64,000 bases of DNA, from the NCBI GenBank assembly GCA_033439295.1, contig JAVTLE010000015.1, positions 1,302,001-1,366,000 on the forward strand. The letters run 5' to 3'. Under the pieces are notes generated by a model. The model did not search any database. It was given only the letters and a program-made list of their open reading frames with translations, and was not told where the DNA came from. Source of the DNA: Deuterostichococcus epilithicus. Its lineage: Eukaryota > Chlorophyta > Trebouxiophyceae > Prasiolales > Stichococcaceae. Numbering within the stretch: position 1 is the first letter of the stretch; each line of letters begins with the position of its first letter. The translations under genes and the position numbers were made by a program. This document shows, piece after piece, positions 1-12,315 of this stretch.

Positions 1-649
1 AAGACGCGCAGTTGATGCTGGACAACGGAGCGTCACCACCGCGATTCTACATCATGAAGCTGCCGCGGCGCGGCCTGACCTTCGACCGCATCACCTTCCA
101 CAAGGACGTGACCCAGTGCCTAGGTCCGTCTGCACCTCGCTGTCAGTCTGCATCTCCTGCCGCGTGCACTGCCGGGCCAATTGTAGCAGGATGGCGGCTG
201 TACGACGTCTGGACCCATAGTAGTTTGCTGGCTGCAGGCTCCTTCCAGCCGGAGCCCTGGTACCTGGCGGTGGCTCGCCCCACGGGCTCGATCGACAGGC
301 CACCAACTGCAGCAGACCTCCATGCATTCAGGGTAGGTTCGGCTGAGGCAGTGCTGCTGGCAAGAGATCTTGGCGCAAGGCTGCCGTTGGTGCTAAAGCT
401 GATGTGTGCTGTGCAACCTGTGTGTAGGTCCCGCATGGCTCTTTTGTGAAGCTGGACATGGCCACCTGGCATGGTGAGGGATGTGCCTCTTGTATCTGTC
501 TTTCCAACTGTCGCCGTGATTCTCAATGGGCATGCTGAATCTCAGAAGGCAACAATCTACATCCCCTCTGCGTCGCAGCCGGGCCGTTGTTCGATGGCGC
601 AGACAACATGAGCTTCTTCAATCTTGAGCTGGCGGACACAAACATCGTG
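1..649 (+). CDS. 3' part of an unrecognised spliced gene (5' truncated by window edge)
   Basis: Two exons are supported: 1-123 (frame starting at base 3, DAQLMLDNG...) and 579-649 (FDGADNMSFFNLELADTN). They join in phase 1 across a GTCCG donor at 124 and a CGCAG acceptor ending at 578. A strong GTGAGT donor follows at 650, so the gene may continue, but I could not find a convincing next exon; reading through instead meets a TGA after 14 codons. Alternating hydrophobic and polar residues with Asn- and Asp-containing turns loosely resemble a right-handed beta-helix, but this is an impression, not a family assignment. Both exons show the GC-rich third positions of the other coding exons here. 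Function unknown. Confidence 0.35.
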
Positions 650-1544
650 GTGAGTCTCCCTGCATTTGCTGTGTATATGTTTTGAATATGAGAAGACTTG
701 CAGCGTAGCGAGAGCGCAGAACGACTTAGATGTTGCAGAGGCAAGCTGGTCGGTTTCCAATGCAGGACCATAACACGCACCGGTATGACCAGCACGGCCA
801 GGCATTTGAGGTCAGGGAGCGAGGGACGAAGGTGCGATGGTGGAGCGACACATTGCGCGAGCAGGATGAATGACGACATGCAGCATGGTAATGAGATCGA
901 GTTGTTGGGACGAAGAGGAATGGCTCGGCTGTGGAGGACTGCACGTCTTCAGCATGGAAGGCAACGGATTGTCTCCGACGCATCCAACTTCGTGATTGTG
1001 ATTGCGGAAATGTATTTTTGAGTGGTATGGTATTGATTGATGTTCTGGGCAGCTGGGAGGGAGGAGTGAGCAGAGGGAAGTAGCGTTTCAAGCCACAGAT
1101 TGCGACAGTTCAACCTTGCAACCTCAGACTTTGCAGTTTGCTACCACCCCTAATGTACCTACAACAAAATAGGCACACATGTGCCCCGCAATGGAATTCC
1201 GGCTACGTCACGGCAGTTGTTCGCTATGCAACAGCTTCAAGGTCAGTTCACCGAGCAGTGCGTCCGGCAAAAATTTGCCAGCACAGCAACCATCCTCGCC
1301 GAGGTGGCCGGCAGCCTGCATGTGCGCCATGACCATGTCAGACAACAGCAGGCTCAGTTGTCTCGGTTGACACCAATGGGTGTGGCCTCGTTTGAATACC
1401 ATAGTAATGGCAGAATGCATTTGCCCAAAAGTGCTGCTTGCAGCTGGGTGCAGCCTCGCATCGTCCAATGAAGGGGGACATCTGATAATGCGCCAAGTTT
1501 GGCTGGGCAGCTTGGCAACCGGAATTTCCCAAGGGATCGCTTAG
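650..1544. other. No supported gene
   Basis: About 0.9 kb between the last recognisable exon of the left-edge gene and the profilin stop codon. Several short open frames occur on both strands, but none has family-like motifs or the GC-rich third-position bias of the neighbouring exons. It probably holds 3' UTRs of the two converging genes. Confidence 0.4.
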
Positions 1545-2190
1545 CTATGCTTGCAGCGTGGTCGTGCATTTGATAAGAGGCGCGCACTCATAGGTGATGG
1601 CCACGAAGATGGGCGTGCCGCCCAGCAGGCCCTGGCACACGGCCGCGCCTGTGCTGGTCTCGGGGTCGCCCTGCATGCTTCGGCCGAACACCAGCGGTGG
1701 GTGGTGTTGGTGCACCTGCAGGGTGCGGCATGGGGCTTCCGCTGAGCACGATGCACAACCTCTTTTCGTCCACCTGACAGCAAGACCAGGTTGCGCACAG
1801 CCTGAAGCGTTCTCCATGCTGGATGGTGCAGTGTGGGCAGTGCAACGAATTCTTGGGGATGTGAGAAACCAGCACGTGTTCCCGGCCCACCTCGTATCTC
1901 CTGCCCTGAATGTTCAGCCCGCGCCGGACCGCCTGCTCCCGAGGCCCCGTCACTGCCGCTGATAGCGACTGCATGTCAGCGTTCGTTACACCCTGCGCAG
2001 GATGCAGGAGAGGTTCAAACTGCTTGCACAGCGCAGGAAGGACCAATGATGGGGCTGTGACCGTGCGGCAGAGTCCCACCTGGTAGGTTGAGTGCAGGAC
2101 CGTCGACGCTGCATCGAATATGACGACTCTGCTACAGCCTGTCAGTTCTGACTGTGCGGCAAGAGACAGCTTCTCGGCGCCGCCAGCCAT
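1545..2190 (-). CDS. Profilin
   Basis: Three exons on the minus strand (2080-2190, 1876-1992, 1545-1715) join in phase 0 with GT-AG introns and give 132 residues, the usual profilin length of about 130. The fold order is recognisable: N-terminal helix and strand (CSRVVIFDAAST), a middle segment ending GLNIQGRRYEV that matches the conserved G-L-x-x-x-G-x-K/R-Y-x-V element, then VFGR, a GAAVCQGLLGG stretch and a strand IFVAITYE corresponding to the KTGQALVIGIYDE region. Profilins bind monomeric actin, poly-proline and phosphoinositides and control filament assembly in the cytoplasm. The start is ATG 2190, leaving an N-terminus about ten residues shorter than animal profilins. The C-terminal helix is short and divergent. 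It is transcribed divergently from the cyclase gene. Confidence 0.82.
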
Positions 2191-2884
2191 CCCTTCAAAG
2201 GCCACCCCTCCGCGCCTTGCGGCGCTGTATTGCCCTAGTTTCACCCAAATTGGGCCTGGCAGTGAGCGATGCAGCTGAGAGAGCCGAGCCACTTCACATG
2301 ACCAGATGGTAACGGGAACTGCTCAAACAGTGCTAGCGTGCTGCTGACAGCGTTGCTGATCGAAATTCGTCTCTGAATTGTCGGACAGTATGCTCGAGGA
2401 CTGCTGCCGAGGTCCCTTGCCGAGGTTCGTAGCTTTGTACGAGGGACCTGTTTGAGTGCTCGAATGCTGTGCAGCTGTGTGCGCATTTTGTGCTTCCGCA
2501 TCTTGCCGCGACCAAGATCTCTGTTGCCCCGTGTCGTCCAATCCCATTATTCCCCATGGCGTTGAAACGTCTCGGTCTTTTCTGCGACTGCGCAACCGAC
2601 TGCGGGTCCGCCTGGCTTCGCTTCATATTTACTCAAGAAACTTTCTTGCAGCACGCAAAACCGTTTTCAGCCGAAAGCTGCCGTGTTCGTCGTTTTGCTG
2701 CACGTGACCAATCGGGCGAGTCATCGACCGGGCTGCAGTGAAGTTCTGTGATTGCCAGAGGCGTGATACGGCAATAGCTTCAGCATAATATAACATCAGA
2801 AGCGTTGGCGGTGCTCTGGGGTCCGATCGCGGTGACCTCACGGAGCTCCGTGAAGACCGAGCAGCGGATGGCACCGTCGACATC
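2191..2884. other. Divergent intergenic region (profilin / cyclase)
   Basis: This 0.7 kb lies between two start codons pointing away from each other and should contain both promoters and 5' UTRs. A relatively AT-rich stretch (CATAATATAAC, about 2785-2795) sits roughly 90 bases upstream of the cyclase ATG and is the only TATA-like string I noticed. No gene is supported here. Confidence 0.35.
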
Positions 2885-5800
2885 ATGCTTTCGCCTGGCA
2901 GCGCTGCCGAGCAATCCAGGTTCCTTCCGAGCGCCGAGAATCCTTCATGTCGCAGTTCTGTCGGCTCTACGCAACGCGCCGGACGCTTGTCTGTCAGCTC
3001 AACGGGTGGCGCACCCGGTAATGGCATCCTTGCAGCGGCGGCAGCAGCAGCAGCGGCTCAGCGTCCCGGATCAGCCAGCTCACCCGTGCCGAACAGCACT
3101 GCGTCGCCGCCGGCTCATCGGCCGCTCATCAGCCCGTTCAGCGCCATGCAGCATGACCTGCCGCATGACAGCAGCCCAGTGGGATCGCCGCCACAGTTCT
3201 CACTGTCGACGAGCCCGAGCTGCGCGCCGGATCGGCCGCTCGTGCCGCTTCGCAGTGCCTACGGCGGCTCCAGTAGCCATGGCGACGAGTCGCCGACCAT
3301 CAGCGCCTATTTACAGGAGCAGCCACAGCCGCCGCGCCTGGTGTCGTTTGCCGCCAAGAACCCTCTATGGGTGGACGGCGCGACTGGCGCCACTGCTGGC
3401 ATCGTCAACCAGCCGAGCGAGTCTTCGACGGCGCTGTTCTGGAGGGTGTCGCCGCCAGCACCCCGCAAGAGCCCAGTGCCGCTGAAGCAGAACTCGGTGC
3501 TGCCGCTCCCGGCCGGCACAATTGTGCCGCTGAGAACGGTGCGCACTGTTGGCATGCAGGTTGTGATGCTAATTCTGTTAATCTTGAAAATCCGACAGGA
3601 TTAGCAATCACACATGGCTCCTGCAGGATGCCGGTTTGCTGTGGTCCTGGAATGGCAGGCATGACCATCGTTTCAGTTCTGCCGCAGACGCCGGCCAACT
3701 CCATTTTTGACGCCAATGCCAGCCTGATGGCGCTGCCGCTGTGGAAGCAGCGCACCCTGTGCGTGCTGAATAGCATCCCATACCTGGTGTTTTCAACGAT
3801 TGTGACGACGACCGCCATTTTTCTAAGCGATGTGCGCCTGGCGGTCACCCCGCCCTCCGCGGACAAATTCTTCACCGTGCTGGCCTCCCTCTGCCTGGTG
3901 CAGTTCGCCCTCGAGCTGGTGCGTATGCTGACCCGAGCTAGCTGGAAATGTTTTGAACGCTCGAGCATTGCTGTAACGGGTCCTAAAATTCCAATTTTGG
4001 GGCATGAACGGGCGGTCTGTGTGCCGTCTTCGAAAAGCATTGCAGCACTCGGGGATGGTAAGGACTTCGTGATACCATGTTGCATCTAATCGTACCATCA
4101 TCAGGGCGTGGCGGCGTCAGAGCCGTGCAAACATGCTGCGCCCACAGATCTGGACTTCAGCAGCGAAGCCGAAGTACTTCCTGGGATTCTGGTTCTGGCT
4201 GGACATGATTTCAACGGCGTCATTGCTGCTGGACATTCCGGCACTGCAGGTGGGGGAAGGCACAGCGCAGCACTTATCATGTGATTATCATGCCCAAAGA
4301 ATTGGACAGCACAGGTCTCTAATCAAAGGGCCTTCCATGCTACAGACTTGCGTTGCTGCCCGGTGATGCTCCTCCTTGCTGCTGTCAGGCGGCGTGGGTA
4401 ACAGACGGGTCCAGCCGCGAGAGCAGAAACTCCTCGGTGCTGCGCGCGGCGGTGCGTGCCTTCCAGCTCATCCGGATATACCGGCTGCTGAAGGTCAGTA
4501 CCTTTGCGAAGCAAATCTTTCGTCACTGATGTGATTCTGACACAGCCATTGGCCTGCAGAAGAGCGCTGCGGCCCGGCGGTTGTGTTGCTCCGACAGCAC
4601 AGCACAAATGCGTTTATCCTCTTGGAGGACCGGCGCTACTGCTGCAGTTGACATGTGCTCTGTTAGGAGTTCGCAGCATCGTTGCCGACAGTTGCTAACA
4701 AGTGTCATTATTCCCCTTCCTGTGCAGGTGCTGCAAATTATTCAGTTGGTGAAGTTGCGGCGCGAGCGGCGGCGGCGGCGGGCTCTCAATGTGGACGAGG
4801 ACGGCAACGAAATTGCGGACGAGGAGGACGACGTCCAGCCGTCGCGCGTGGGGCAGAAGCTTTCGGACCTGACGACCAGCCGCGTGGTGCTGCTGGTGCT
4901 GGCCATGCTGTTCGTGCTGCCGGTGTTCAACATCGGAAGCGGCATCTACGGCACCGCGCCGCCGCTGGGCTCCGCCGGCGTGGAGGTAAGCACCATCTTG
5001 TGCACGGCTGTGCATATTGCTAGCGTGCATCGTGCTGGTCCGCTGTCTGCAGTGTCAATCGAGTCAGCATTCTCTCAGATAAGACAGTATTCTTGAACCG
5101 CAACGACGTGTATGACTTGGAGCAGCGTCCTGCTGCACATCACGCCTTCTCCAGCCCTATATCAGGCGGTCATGGTTCCTGCAGGTACTGCACCAGCTCT
5201 GGATCAACGAAGGCTACACCTCGCCGTCGTTCCTGGCAGCGGCGCAGGTGACGACTTGAATCCATCTCTGAGCTTAGGACTGTCATCACGCACCGACTTG
5301 AGTGAGCAGCTTTGTTGATTTTGCAGCTCTGAACGACTGCAGGTTGTGAGCTGCCAATGCGCTATAAAGATTCCTGCCAACGTGTGCAGATCACCTTCCC
5401 CAGTGCTGCCTAAACCCACCCACCAAAGTCGCAGGTCGCCTTCCCTAGCGCCGCTGTCGAGATGGAGCAGCTCATCCTGGCGGACGCACCGTACACCCTG
5501 GGCTTGGGCTCCTCCGGGTCGCACAACACCTTCCGCCCGCTGACGCTGACCATCTGCAACTCCACCTTTCTGCCAGCCACACAGGCGGAGTATGCCGCTC
5601 TTGAGGTGCACCCCATGCCTCTGCTGCCTGCCTCTTGCAAGGCTCACGTACGTCTCGCACCAATGGTGGGCGTGGTCTACAGTATCGTGCGCATGCGGGC
5701 CAGGTCAGCAGTGGCTCGGACGCACAGATAGAAGCGAGCTGCCAGCATGTTGACGTTGCTCGCCGCCGCGTGATCGTTGCCTCCCCCCGCTGGGCCCAGG

Positions 5801-8800
5801 TGCACATAGAGCAGCACTGGCGGGCGGACGAGCTGACACACGAGACGGTGCGCACGCCAGGGTGCCGCGACCCGGCGCTGGGCGCCTGCCTGGTCAGCAG
5901 CGGCATGTTTGACTTGAAGTGGGAGTCGCAGCTGCAGGTGCACCGCCCATTGTATGCCCTTTACAGCGCTTTTGAGGTCGCGCAGCGCGCCTGCAGCGTG
6001 GGGCACGAAGGCGGGCTCCTGTCTGTGCCACCTGCCGCTGCTGCAGCGCATGTCTGCGGACCGCTGCCTGAATGGGGCTGGACAGCTGCTGGCGGTTGAG
6101 AGGCACCTGCCAGCATGTTTCCAGCTGAGTTCATGCTGGACACAAGATGACGTCAGTGAGGCCCGCCCACAGGCCATCTTGGACATGCTGCGAATCATCA
6201 CCGCCATCATCTTGCTGGGGCTGGGCGCCTGGATCTTCAAGCGCGACACAACGCAACTGGTGCTGGTGCCCATCGAGCGCATGTTCAAGAAGGTGACGGC
6301 AACATCTGCGATGGCGCTTTCAGTTGGCCGAACAGTTGTTGCTCAGCATGCTACTGTGCATGGGGTGATGCGGCTTCGGTGTCATGCGACTGTGACGCAT
6401 CTTTGCCTTCGAGGTTGCTGGCAGCCTGTTACGAGGTTGGTGCGCTGCCGTGAGTCCAATGCGGTTGCCCACTGCTGCACTGCAGGTGAAGCAGGTGTCG
6501 CTGAACCCTTTGGCAAAGCATGCCAAGATGAAGTCGAAGGGTTCAGAGGAGCAGCTTGAGACCCGACAGCTGGAGACCGCTCTCGACAAAATCTGCAGGT
6601 GAAACGATTGTAACCAGTCATGATTGGATGCCAACACATGTTTTGCCAGCTGTACGGAGTTGGAAAGCAGTGTCAGTGCAGGCAGAAGTGGCCTTATACA
6701 ATGCAACATTTGTTGGGTTCCAACGTTTGGCGCGCAGCCTGCTGGCTATCGGCTTTGGCGATGCCGGCGCGGAGGTTATCGCAAACAACATCAAGAGCGG
6801 CGGCGACATCGACCCGATGGTGCCAGGCCAGAAGGTGACAGCCATCTTCGGCTTCTGCGACATCCGGCAGTTCACCGACACCACTGAAGTTCTGCAGGTG
6901 TGCCTTTTCTCACCTCCCAAAGCCGGTCAAGATGAACACAGAGCTGACACCAGATGAGTGGCAGGTTTCCATGTGAGCCCGAATGACCCGCTACCCCGCC
7001 CAAAAGGGGGGACCTGTCCATCAGCCGGCTTGTCCGGCTGCGCATCCCTCAGGCTCAACTGAATGATGTCGTATCAAATCAAATTTTCGCAACCCTACAG
7101 CTGCAATATGCGTCACTGCACCGCCCACAGGAAGACATCATGGAGTTTGTGAACAGCATCGCCAAAATCGTGCACACGGAGGTGGCGCTGCACGGTGGCG
7201 CCGCCAACAAGAACATCGGCGATGCCTTCCTGCTGGTCTGGAAGTTCCCCAACCCCGCCAAAGCTGCAGCCCAGCGCAACCGCATGGGGTCGACCACCTC
7301 CGGCGGCGGCAGTCCGGGAGGCAGCTTCAGCAGCGGGCAGCAGGGCGGGGCACACGGCAGAGCGACGCAGCCCAAGAGCGCCTCATCGCGGCGCAGCCTG
7401 CTGCAGCGCCTGGACCTCAGCCAGCGGGTGCTGCGCAAGCCCAGCGTCCAGGTGCTGGTCATCTTCTGATTAACGGCGGCATGTGTGGCATGGGTATTTG
7501 GGGCGGACACTCTCAACCTACAACAGATCCCATGCAACCGTGTCCATGGCGGGGCCTTTCGTCGTGGTAGCTGCCAGGCTGACGGTGCTGTAATTTAGTA
7601 GGCACCGTTGAGTGTGCACAACAGCTGCCGCAACTGGATTGGGCTTGGCAGATAAGAAAATTTTGGCTGCCGGCTTCTGACAGATGTCCAAGGGCAGCCT
7701 CACGGCGACAGCCGGGCGGCCACGAGGGGAGGACCTGGCAGACCGGGCGCTAGCAGCTTTCGTCATCGTGCAGGCCATGCTGAAGCGCTCCCGGCGGCTG
7801 CAGCAGTTTTGCCAGCGGCCGGACCTGACGGCTCGCATGCCCGGCTACACGGTGCGATTCTTGGCGATGACGTGAGGCGCACATGCAGTGCCTGGTGGAC
7901 CAGGAGGAGAAGGATGGGCAGCAATCCATGCTGAATTCCAGAAAAGAGTGTGGTGGGTCTGCTATCCCTTGCGCGCCCCTTCATGTTGAATGAATGAACA
8001 ACCTGCACAATGCACTCCTGCTCAGCAGCGAGTCATGTGCAAGCATCGCGACTCGGTCAGAAGCATCGCCTTCTCCTGCGCCTCACACTGAGAGCAACCT
8101 CGGGCTGCTGATCATGAACCAGTGCTCACCACTGTGCTGGCCGCAGGTGCGCATGGGCTTTGGCCTGCACGTGGGCTGGGCCATTGAGGGCGCCATTGGC
8201 TCGGATCACAAGATCGATGCTTCATACCTGTCCCCCAACGTCAACATGGCCAGCCGCCTGGAGGCCGCCACCAAACAGTTCGGCACCACCATGCTGCTGT
8301 CCGACGACTTCGTGTCGCTGCTGTCGCCGGCGGTGCGGCGCCGCGTCCGCCAGGTGCTGCTGCAACCTCCAGCGTTCTGATGTTTTCGGAGTCAGGTTCC
8401 CAGGTCTTCTCGTCCGTAGCACGCGGCTGGGCGCAATCTGTGTCAGCTGCTGTCTTGGCATCCGTTTGTAACTGCCAACCGAGACTACGCTGATGCCTCA
8501 CCGCTGTCAATGCCTCACTGCTAATGCCTCACTGGTGACCGCGTCGTGCTGGCACACTCCTGCGCAGATCGACTGCGTGATGGTGAAGGGCAGCAATCAG
8601 CCGATGGGGCTGTTCACATACGACGTGAGCCTGGAACACATCGCCTGCCCCGAGGACGACAACGCCGCCTCCGTCGCCGCGCCCGCGGACCTGGAGACAT
8701 TCTCTAGGAGCAGCTACCAGCGCGAGTTTGAGGAACACCCCGATCTCGTCAAGTGGGCTGCTTGCCTGACAACATACTTAACGGTCGCCGCCTGTGCTGC

Positions 8801-9173
8801 TAGTTGCTGTGCTATGGATGGTTCTCGGGTACATCTGAGACACAACTGTGCAGATGACATTACTGTCTGCGTCAACAGCCAGCGCGAACTGATGCGGAAG
8901 TGCATTATTGAGAGATGCATGCGGGATTTGTGCAGGACTTGGGCAGTGAACGACGCCTTTCTGGAGCGCTTCAGGGAGGGCTTTAGGGCGTACCAGTCAG
9001 GGCGGTGGGCGGCAGCGAGGGCAGTGCTCGAGGAGTGCGCCACAGCGCGGCGGACACAGTCTGGAGAAGTGCTTCCGGATGGCCCATCGGTGACGCTGCT
9101 GGAATTTATGTCACGCTCTGCATATGTGGCTCCCAAGGACTGGCAGGGGTGCCGGGAGCTGACCGACAAGTAG
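2885..9173 (+). CDS. Membrane class III adenylate/guanylate cyclase with voltage-sensor-like N-terminal module
   Basis: Sixteen exons: 2885-3559, 3688-3918, 4121-4249, 4389-4493, 4728-4985, 5185-5247, 5435-5605, 5800-5937, 6173-6292, 6486-6598, 6738-6897, 7131-7451, 7684-7851, 8147-8353, 8568-8752, 8936-9173; all phases agree, giving 1093 residues. Order: Ser/Pro-rich cytoplasmic N-terminus (1-225); hydrophobic segments near 248-271 and 286-302; FWFWLD helix about 322-345; S4-like helix with R364, R368, R374, R377, K380; a very basic then acidic linker; TM about 433-449; a roughly 145-residue presumably extracellular domain; TM about 596-613; juxtamembrane VLVPIERM and NPL motif; cyclase domain about 698-960; helical tail. 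Metal-binding D709 and D752 and transition-state N917 and R921 are present. K748 occupies the purine-binding lysine position of adenylyl cyclases, so cAMP is the likelier product (inference). Exact exon 1 start and nucleotide specificity are uncertain. Confidence 0.92.
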
Positions 9174-10296
9174 GCCCTGAACCAGTTGTGAGCGGACCGA
9201 ATTGTGATTTGGCGCTCTAGGCATCAGCGGCGGTACCGCGGTAGAGCTCATCTGCACATGTGCAAGAGCTGCAGACCTCCTGACGCTCGACGCGCTGCAG
9301 GTGGCTGCTGGCTTACTTGAGCAGACAGAATGAACTGCTATTGCTTATCATAGGATCAGGTTGTCCACATCGTTGGTCAGACTACTTTTGCAGCAGGTTG
9401 GCGGAACCGCACACAAAAATATTCTCAAGCAGGTACGGTGGCGGATAAGTCTCGCCAGCATCGTGACAGCTTAGCACAGCCATCAGGCGCTATCAGACGC
9501 ACACTTCGAAACGTTGTTGATTTGCAACCCACCTAAGCCGCGACCATCCTATGTTGTGTGGTGTGCCGCCGTGCGCCATGTGCTCTGTATGTGAAGACAA
9601 CACCACCATGTCTATCTGCCGTTTCTTCCTTCGCGGTAGCCGCCGGCATTGCAGCCAATGTGTGCGCACACTGGTATTGAACCAGGATATGGATGGTAGG
9701 GGCAACATGTGAAAATCGCAGGTGAATGACGGCTCATAGACTCCATAACCGCCGTGCTGGCCGTCCACCGGCAGGTGAGCGGTTCGCACCCCTTTCAGTC
9801 AGCGTGATGCGTGACGCCAGCAGCTTCAGCTGCAGACTGCAGCAGACTGCACCTGCCACGAATCCTACGATTGCAACGTGTGCAGACCTACTTCGAACGA
9901 CAAATTCGTGGGTTTAGCTGCCGGTGCAATTGCAGCGGGTCTACGCAGCGTGACACACACTTGGGTCCTGCGGATGTGTTGATCTAGCTGAGTTACCTGG
10001 AAGCAGTCGGCTGTTTTCACCGGTAGAATCAGATCGCATCGCCACTAGCTTACATCGGCGATAAAAATGCGAGTTGGCCGTTGTGAAGAGGTCGTCGTTG
10101 AGTTTCATACCCACCGGATCCTCCAGGATGCGAGTCACGCAATCTCTAGGAGGTACCAGCGGCATTCCTGCTTATTCGACTAGCCGATTGTAGAACTCCT
10201 TCTGCCTGCATCGACGTCGGATCGGGTGCAGTGCCGTGGAACAAGGTTCACCACCAGTGCGCTCGCCCTGCCGCCACCAAGCGACAATCAAACGGA
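9174..10296. other. No supported gene
   Basis: About 1.1 kb between two genes on the same strand. It should hold the 3' UTR of the cyclase and the promoter of the PAQR gene. Open frames here are short, AT-richer than the exons, and lack recognisable motifs. Confidence 0.4.
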
Positions 10297-12315
10297 ATGG
10301 CGGAGGAGGTGGTGTTTGAGATGGAGATGGAGGCGAAAAAGGCAAAGCAGCGTGACGCCAATGCTTTCCATGCATTCGTTCCCCGACGGCGCACAACCAG
10401 CGACAGCAGCGGCGCAGAAACAGGCACGGTTCCTTGGCTTCGCAGCTGTCACAGTGCACTTGGAATTGCGGAATGGCATAGCATGAGCGCGAGCTCACAC
10501 CCCTTGACAGAGTCAGGCAACCGCAGCCGGGTGCCCGCAGGCAGCTCAGGCGCCGTAAACGGCTTCGCAAACGGCTACGCCAATGGCCATGCCGACAGCC
10601 GCATGAATGGCTGCGCGGCGGCGGCAGTCCAGTGGGATGGCAGCCGGCTGTACTGGTTCGACGAGGCGCCGCCCGTGCTGCAATACAACAAGTTTGTGCG
10701 CAGCGGCTACCGCGCAGGAATGTCATACCGGCAGTGCCTCTGCAGCGTGTTTGCCTACCACAACGAGACGGGTGAGCGTCTTGTTCGGGCTCCATGTCGG
10801 GGATGCTCAACTTGCGCCAGAGCAGTGGGCCATTGTCGCATTCACATGGTTTTAGTCACGGGCGCCAGCCCCTGCATAGTATCTATAGAAGTGTGACGTG
10901 CATGCTCCTCTGCACACCTGCATTTGCCGATGCCTCACTCTCGTGGCATGCTCATTCGTGGCAACCCCAGGGGCCTGCGCTGTGCAGGCAACATCCTGAC
11001 GCACCTGCTGCCGGCGCTGGCGCTGGCGGTGTCTATAGCGGCTGGCTGGCTGCCCGTGTGGCCAGGCTTTACGCCCATCTTCTTCGGCAATGTTGCGCCC
11101 ATCCTGGTGTGCCTGTGCGGCTCGGTCGCCTACCACACTTTCATGGCGCACCACCAGAAGTACCGGACCTGGCTCGCAGTCGACGTGAGTGGCTCCTGTT
11201 TTGGTTTATCGGCTTTATCAACCCAAGCTTGAACGTTCTCTGAGAGCACGGATGCGCCACTGGTCTGCTGCGTAATGTCGGCTTCTCTCGGTGTCATCTC
11301 CTGCCGGTGCACTGGGGCACTGGTGTGCGAGAAGTCGCAGCGCTGGGCCTGCGTTTGACGCCGGCCCCTCCATGCCCCGCAGGTGTGCGGTATCTTCGTT
11401 CTGTTCCTGGGCGGCGTGCAGGTCGTGGTCTGGTGGGGCCTGCGCTGCCACCCAGGCCTGCGGTCAGCATACGTGCTGCTGTACTACTCGCTGGCCGCCA
11501 TCGCTGTAGTGTCGGCGGTGCGCGCCAACAGCGTCCTGATGCGCGCAGCGCCCATGCTGGTGAGGCAATGGCTGGAGTGACCTGCGGTGGGCACCTTGGC
11601 TGCGCGCTGGCGGCGCCTTGAAAAGGACCGCAAAGAGAGGCAACCAGTCGCCTGTAGTTGCTTCAAGCCAGCCAGCAGCAGTGTTTGGAGTCACGGGCGT
11701 GCAGATTCTATGTGCCGCAGGCGCTTTTCTTTGTGCGAATCGGGCTGACGGCTCTACGTTTCTACTTGGATGCGGGGTCGCCGGCAGCGACACGGCACTA
11801 TGCAGCCATGGAGGTACTGCATCCGTGTTTTTCAGAGACCATTGTTGGCATAGAGTCGTGAAGCACAGGTGCAACAAGCATCCGCTCCAAATAAAGACCC
11901 AGCAGCTGCAGCTGTCACAGCAGCTTGGAAAATCCGGTCTCCAAATTGCACAGGTGTGGTCGCTCATCGGCGGCACGCTAAATGCACTGCGAGCTCCAGA
12001 GTGCTGGTTTCAGCCAAAGAGCGGACAGCGGGGACGCTTTGACTACTGGCTGAATTCTCATCAGGTGGTTCTCCTGCCTGCCGCTCTCGGCACACGCCGG
12101 TTGCCATTGCTGAACTGGGCCCCAGTGCTGTCAGCGGCCACGCTGCCACTCGTTTAACCAGAGTGTCACGCTACTTCAGCATACACCACCCAATTGTGTG
12201 TTCCTTCTGTCATGCGCAGTTGATGCACATCTTTGTGGTGATCGCGATGGCCCACCTGCACCGCGGTGCCGCGCTGGACTTCAGGGACTATGCCAGCGGC
12301 CGCGCTTGCCAATGA
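10297..12315 (+). CDS. PAQR-family (adiponectin/progestin receptor-like, heptahelical) membrane protein
   Basis: Six exons (10297-10771, 10988-11184, 11383-11559, 11721-11813, 11954-12064, 12220-12315), consistent phases, 382 residues. A roughly 115-residue Ala/Gly/Asn-rich cytoplasmic N-terminus precedes the PAQR core. Family landmarks in order: YNKFVRSGYR, SVFAYHNETGNILTHL (the H-N-E-T-x-N-x-x-x-H signature), CGSVAYHTFMAHH with the Ser and His of the proposed zinc site, LAVDVCGIF with the conserved Asp, APECWFQP...RFDYWLNSHQ, and SHQLMHIFVVIAMAHLH, which supplies the C-terminal zinc-binding histidines. The family includes adiponectin receptors, plant HHP proteins and bacterial hemolysin-III-like proteins; several are proposed zinc-dependent ceramidases or amide hydrolases. 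ATG 10297 has a good context (GGAATGGCG). The segment linking exons 3 to 5 is the least conserved, so one boundary there could shift. Confidence 0.92.

Noticed and set aside
698-1021. Possible continuation of the left-edge gene
   Set aside because: The frame is in phase after a CAG acceptor, but the residues look random and no conserved block follows.
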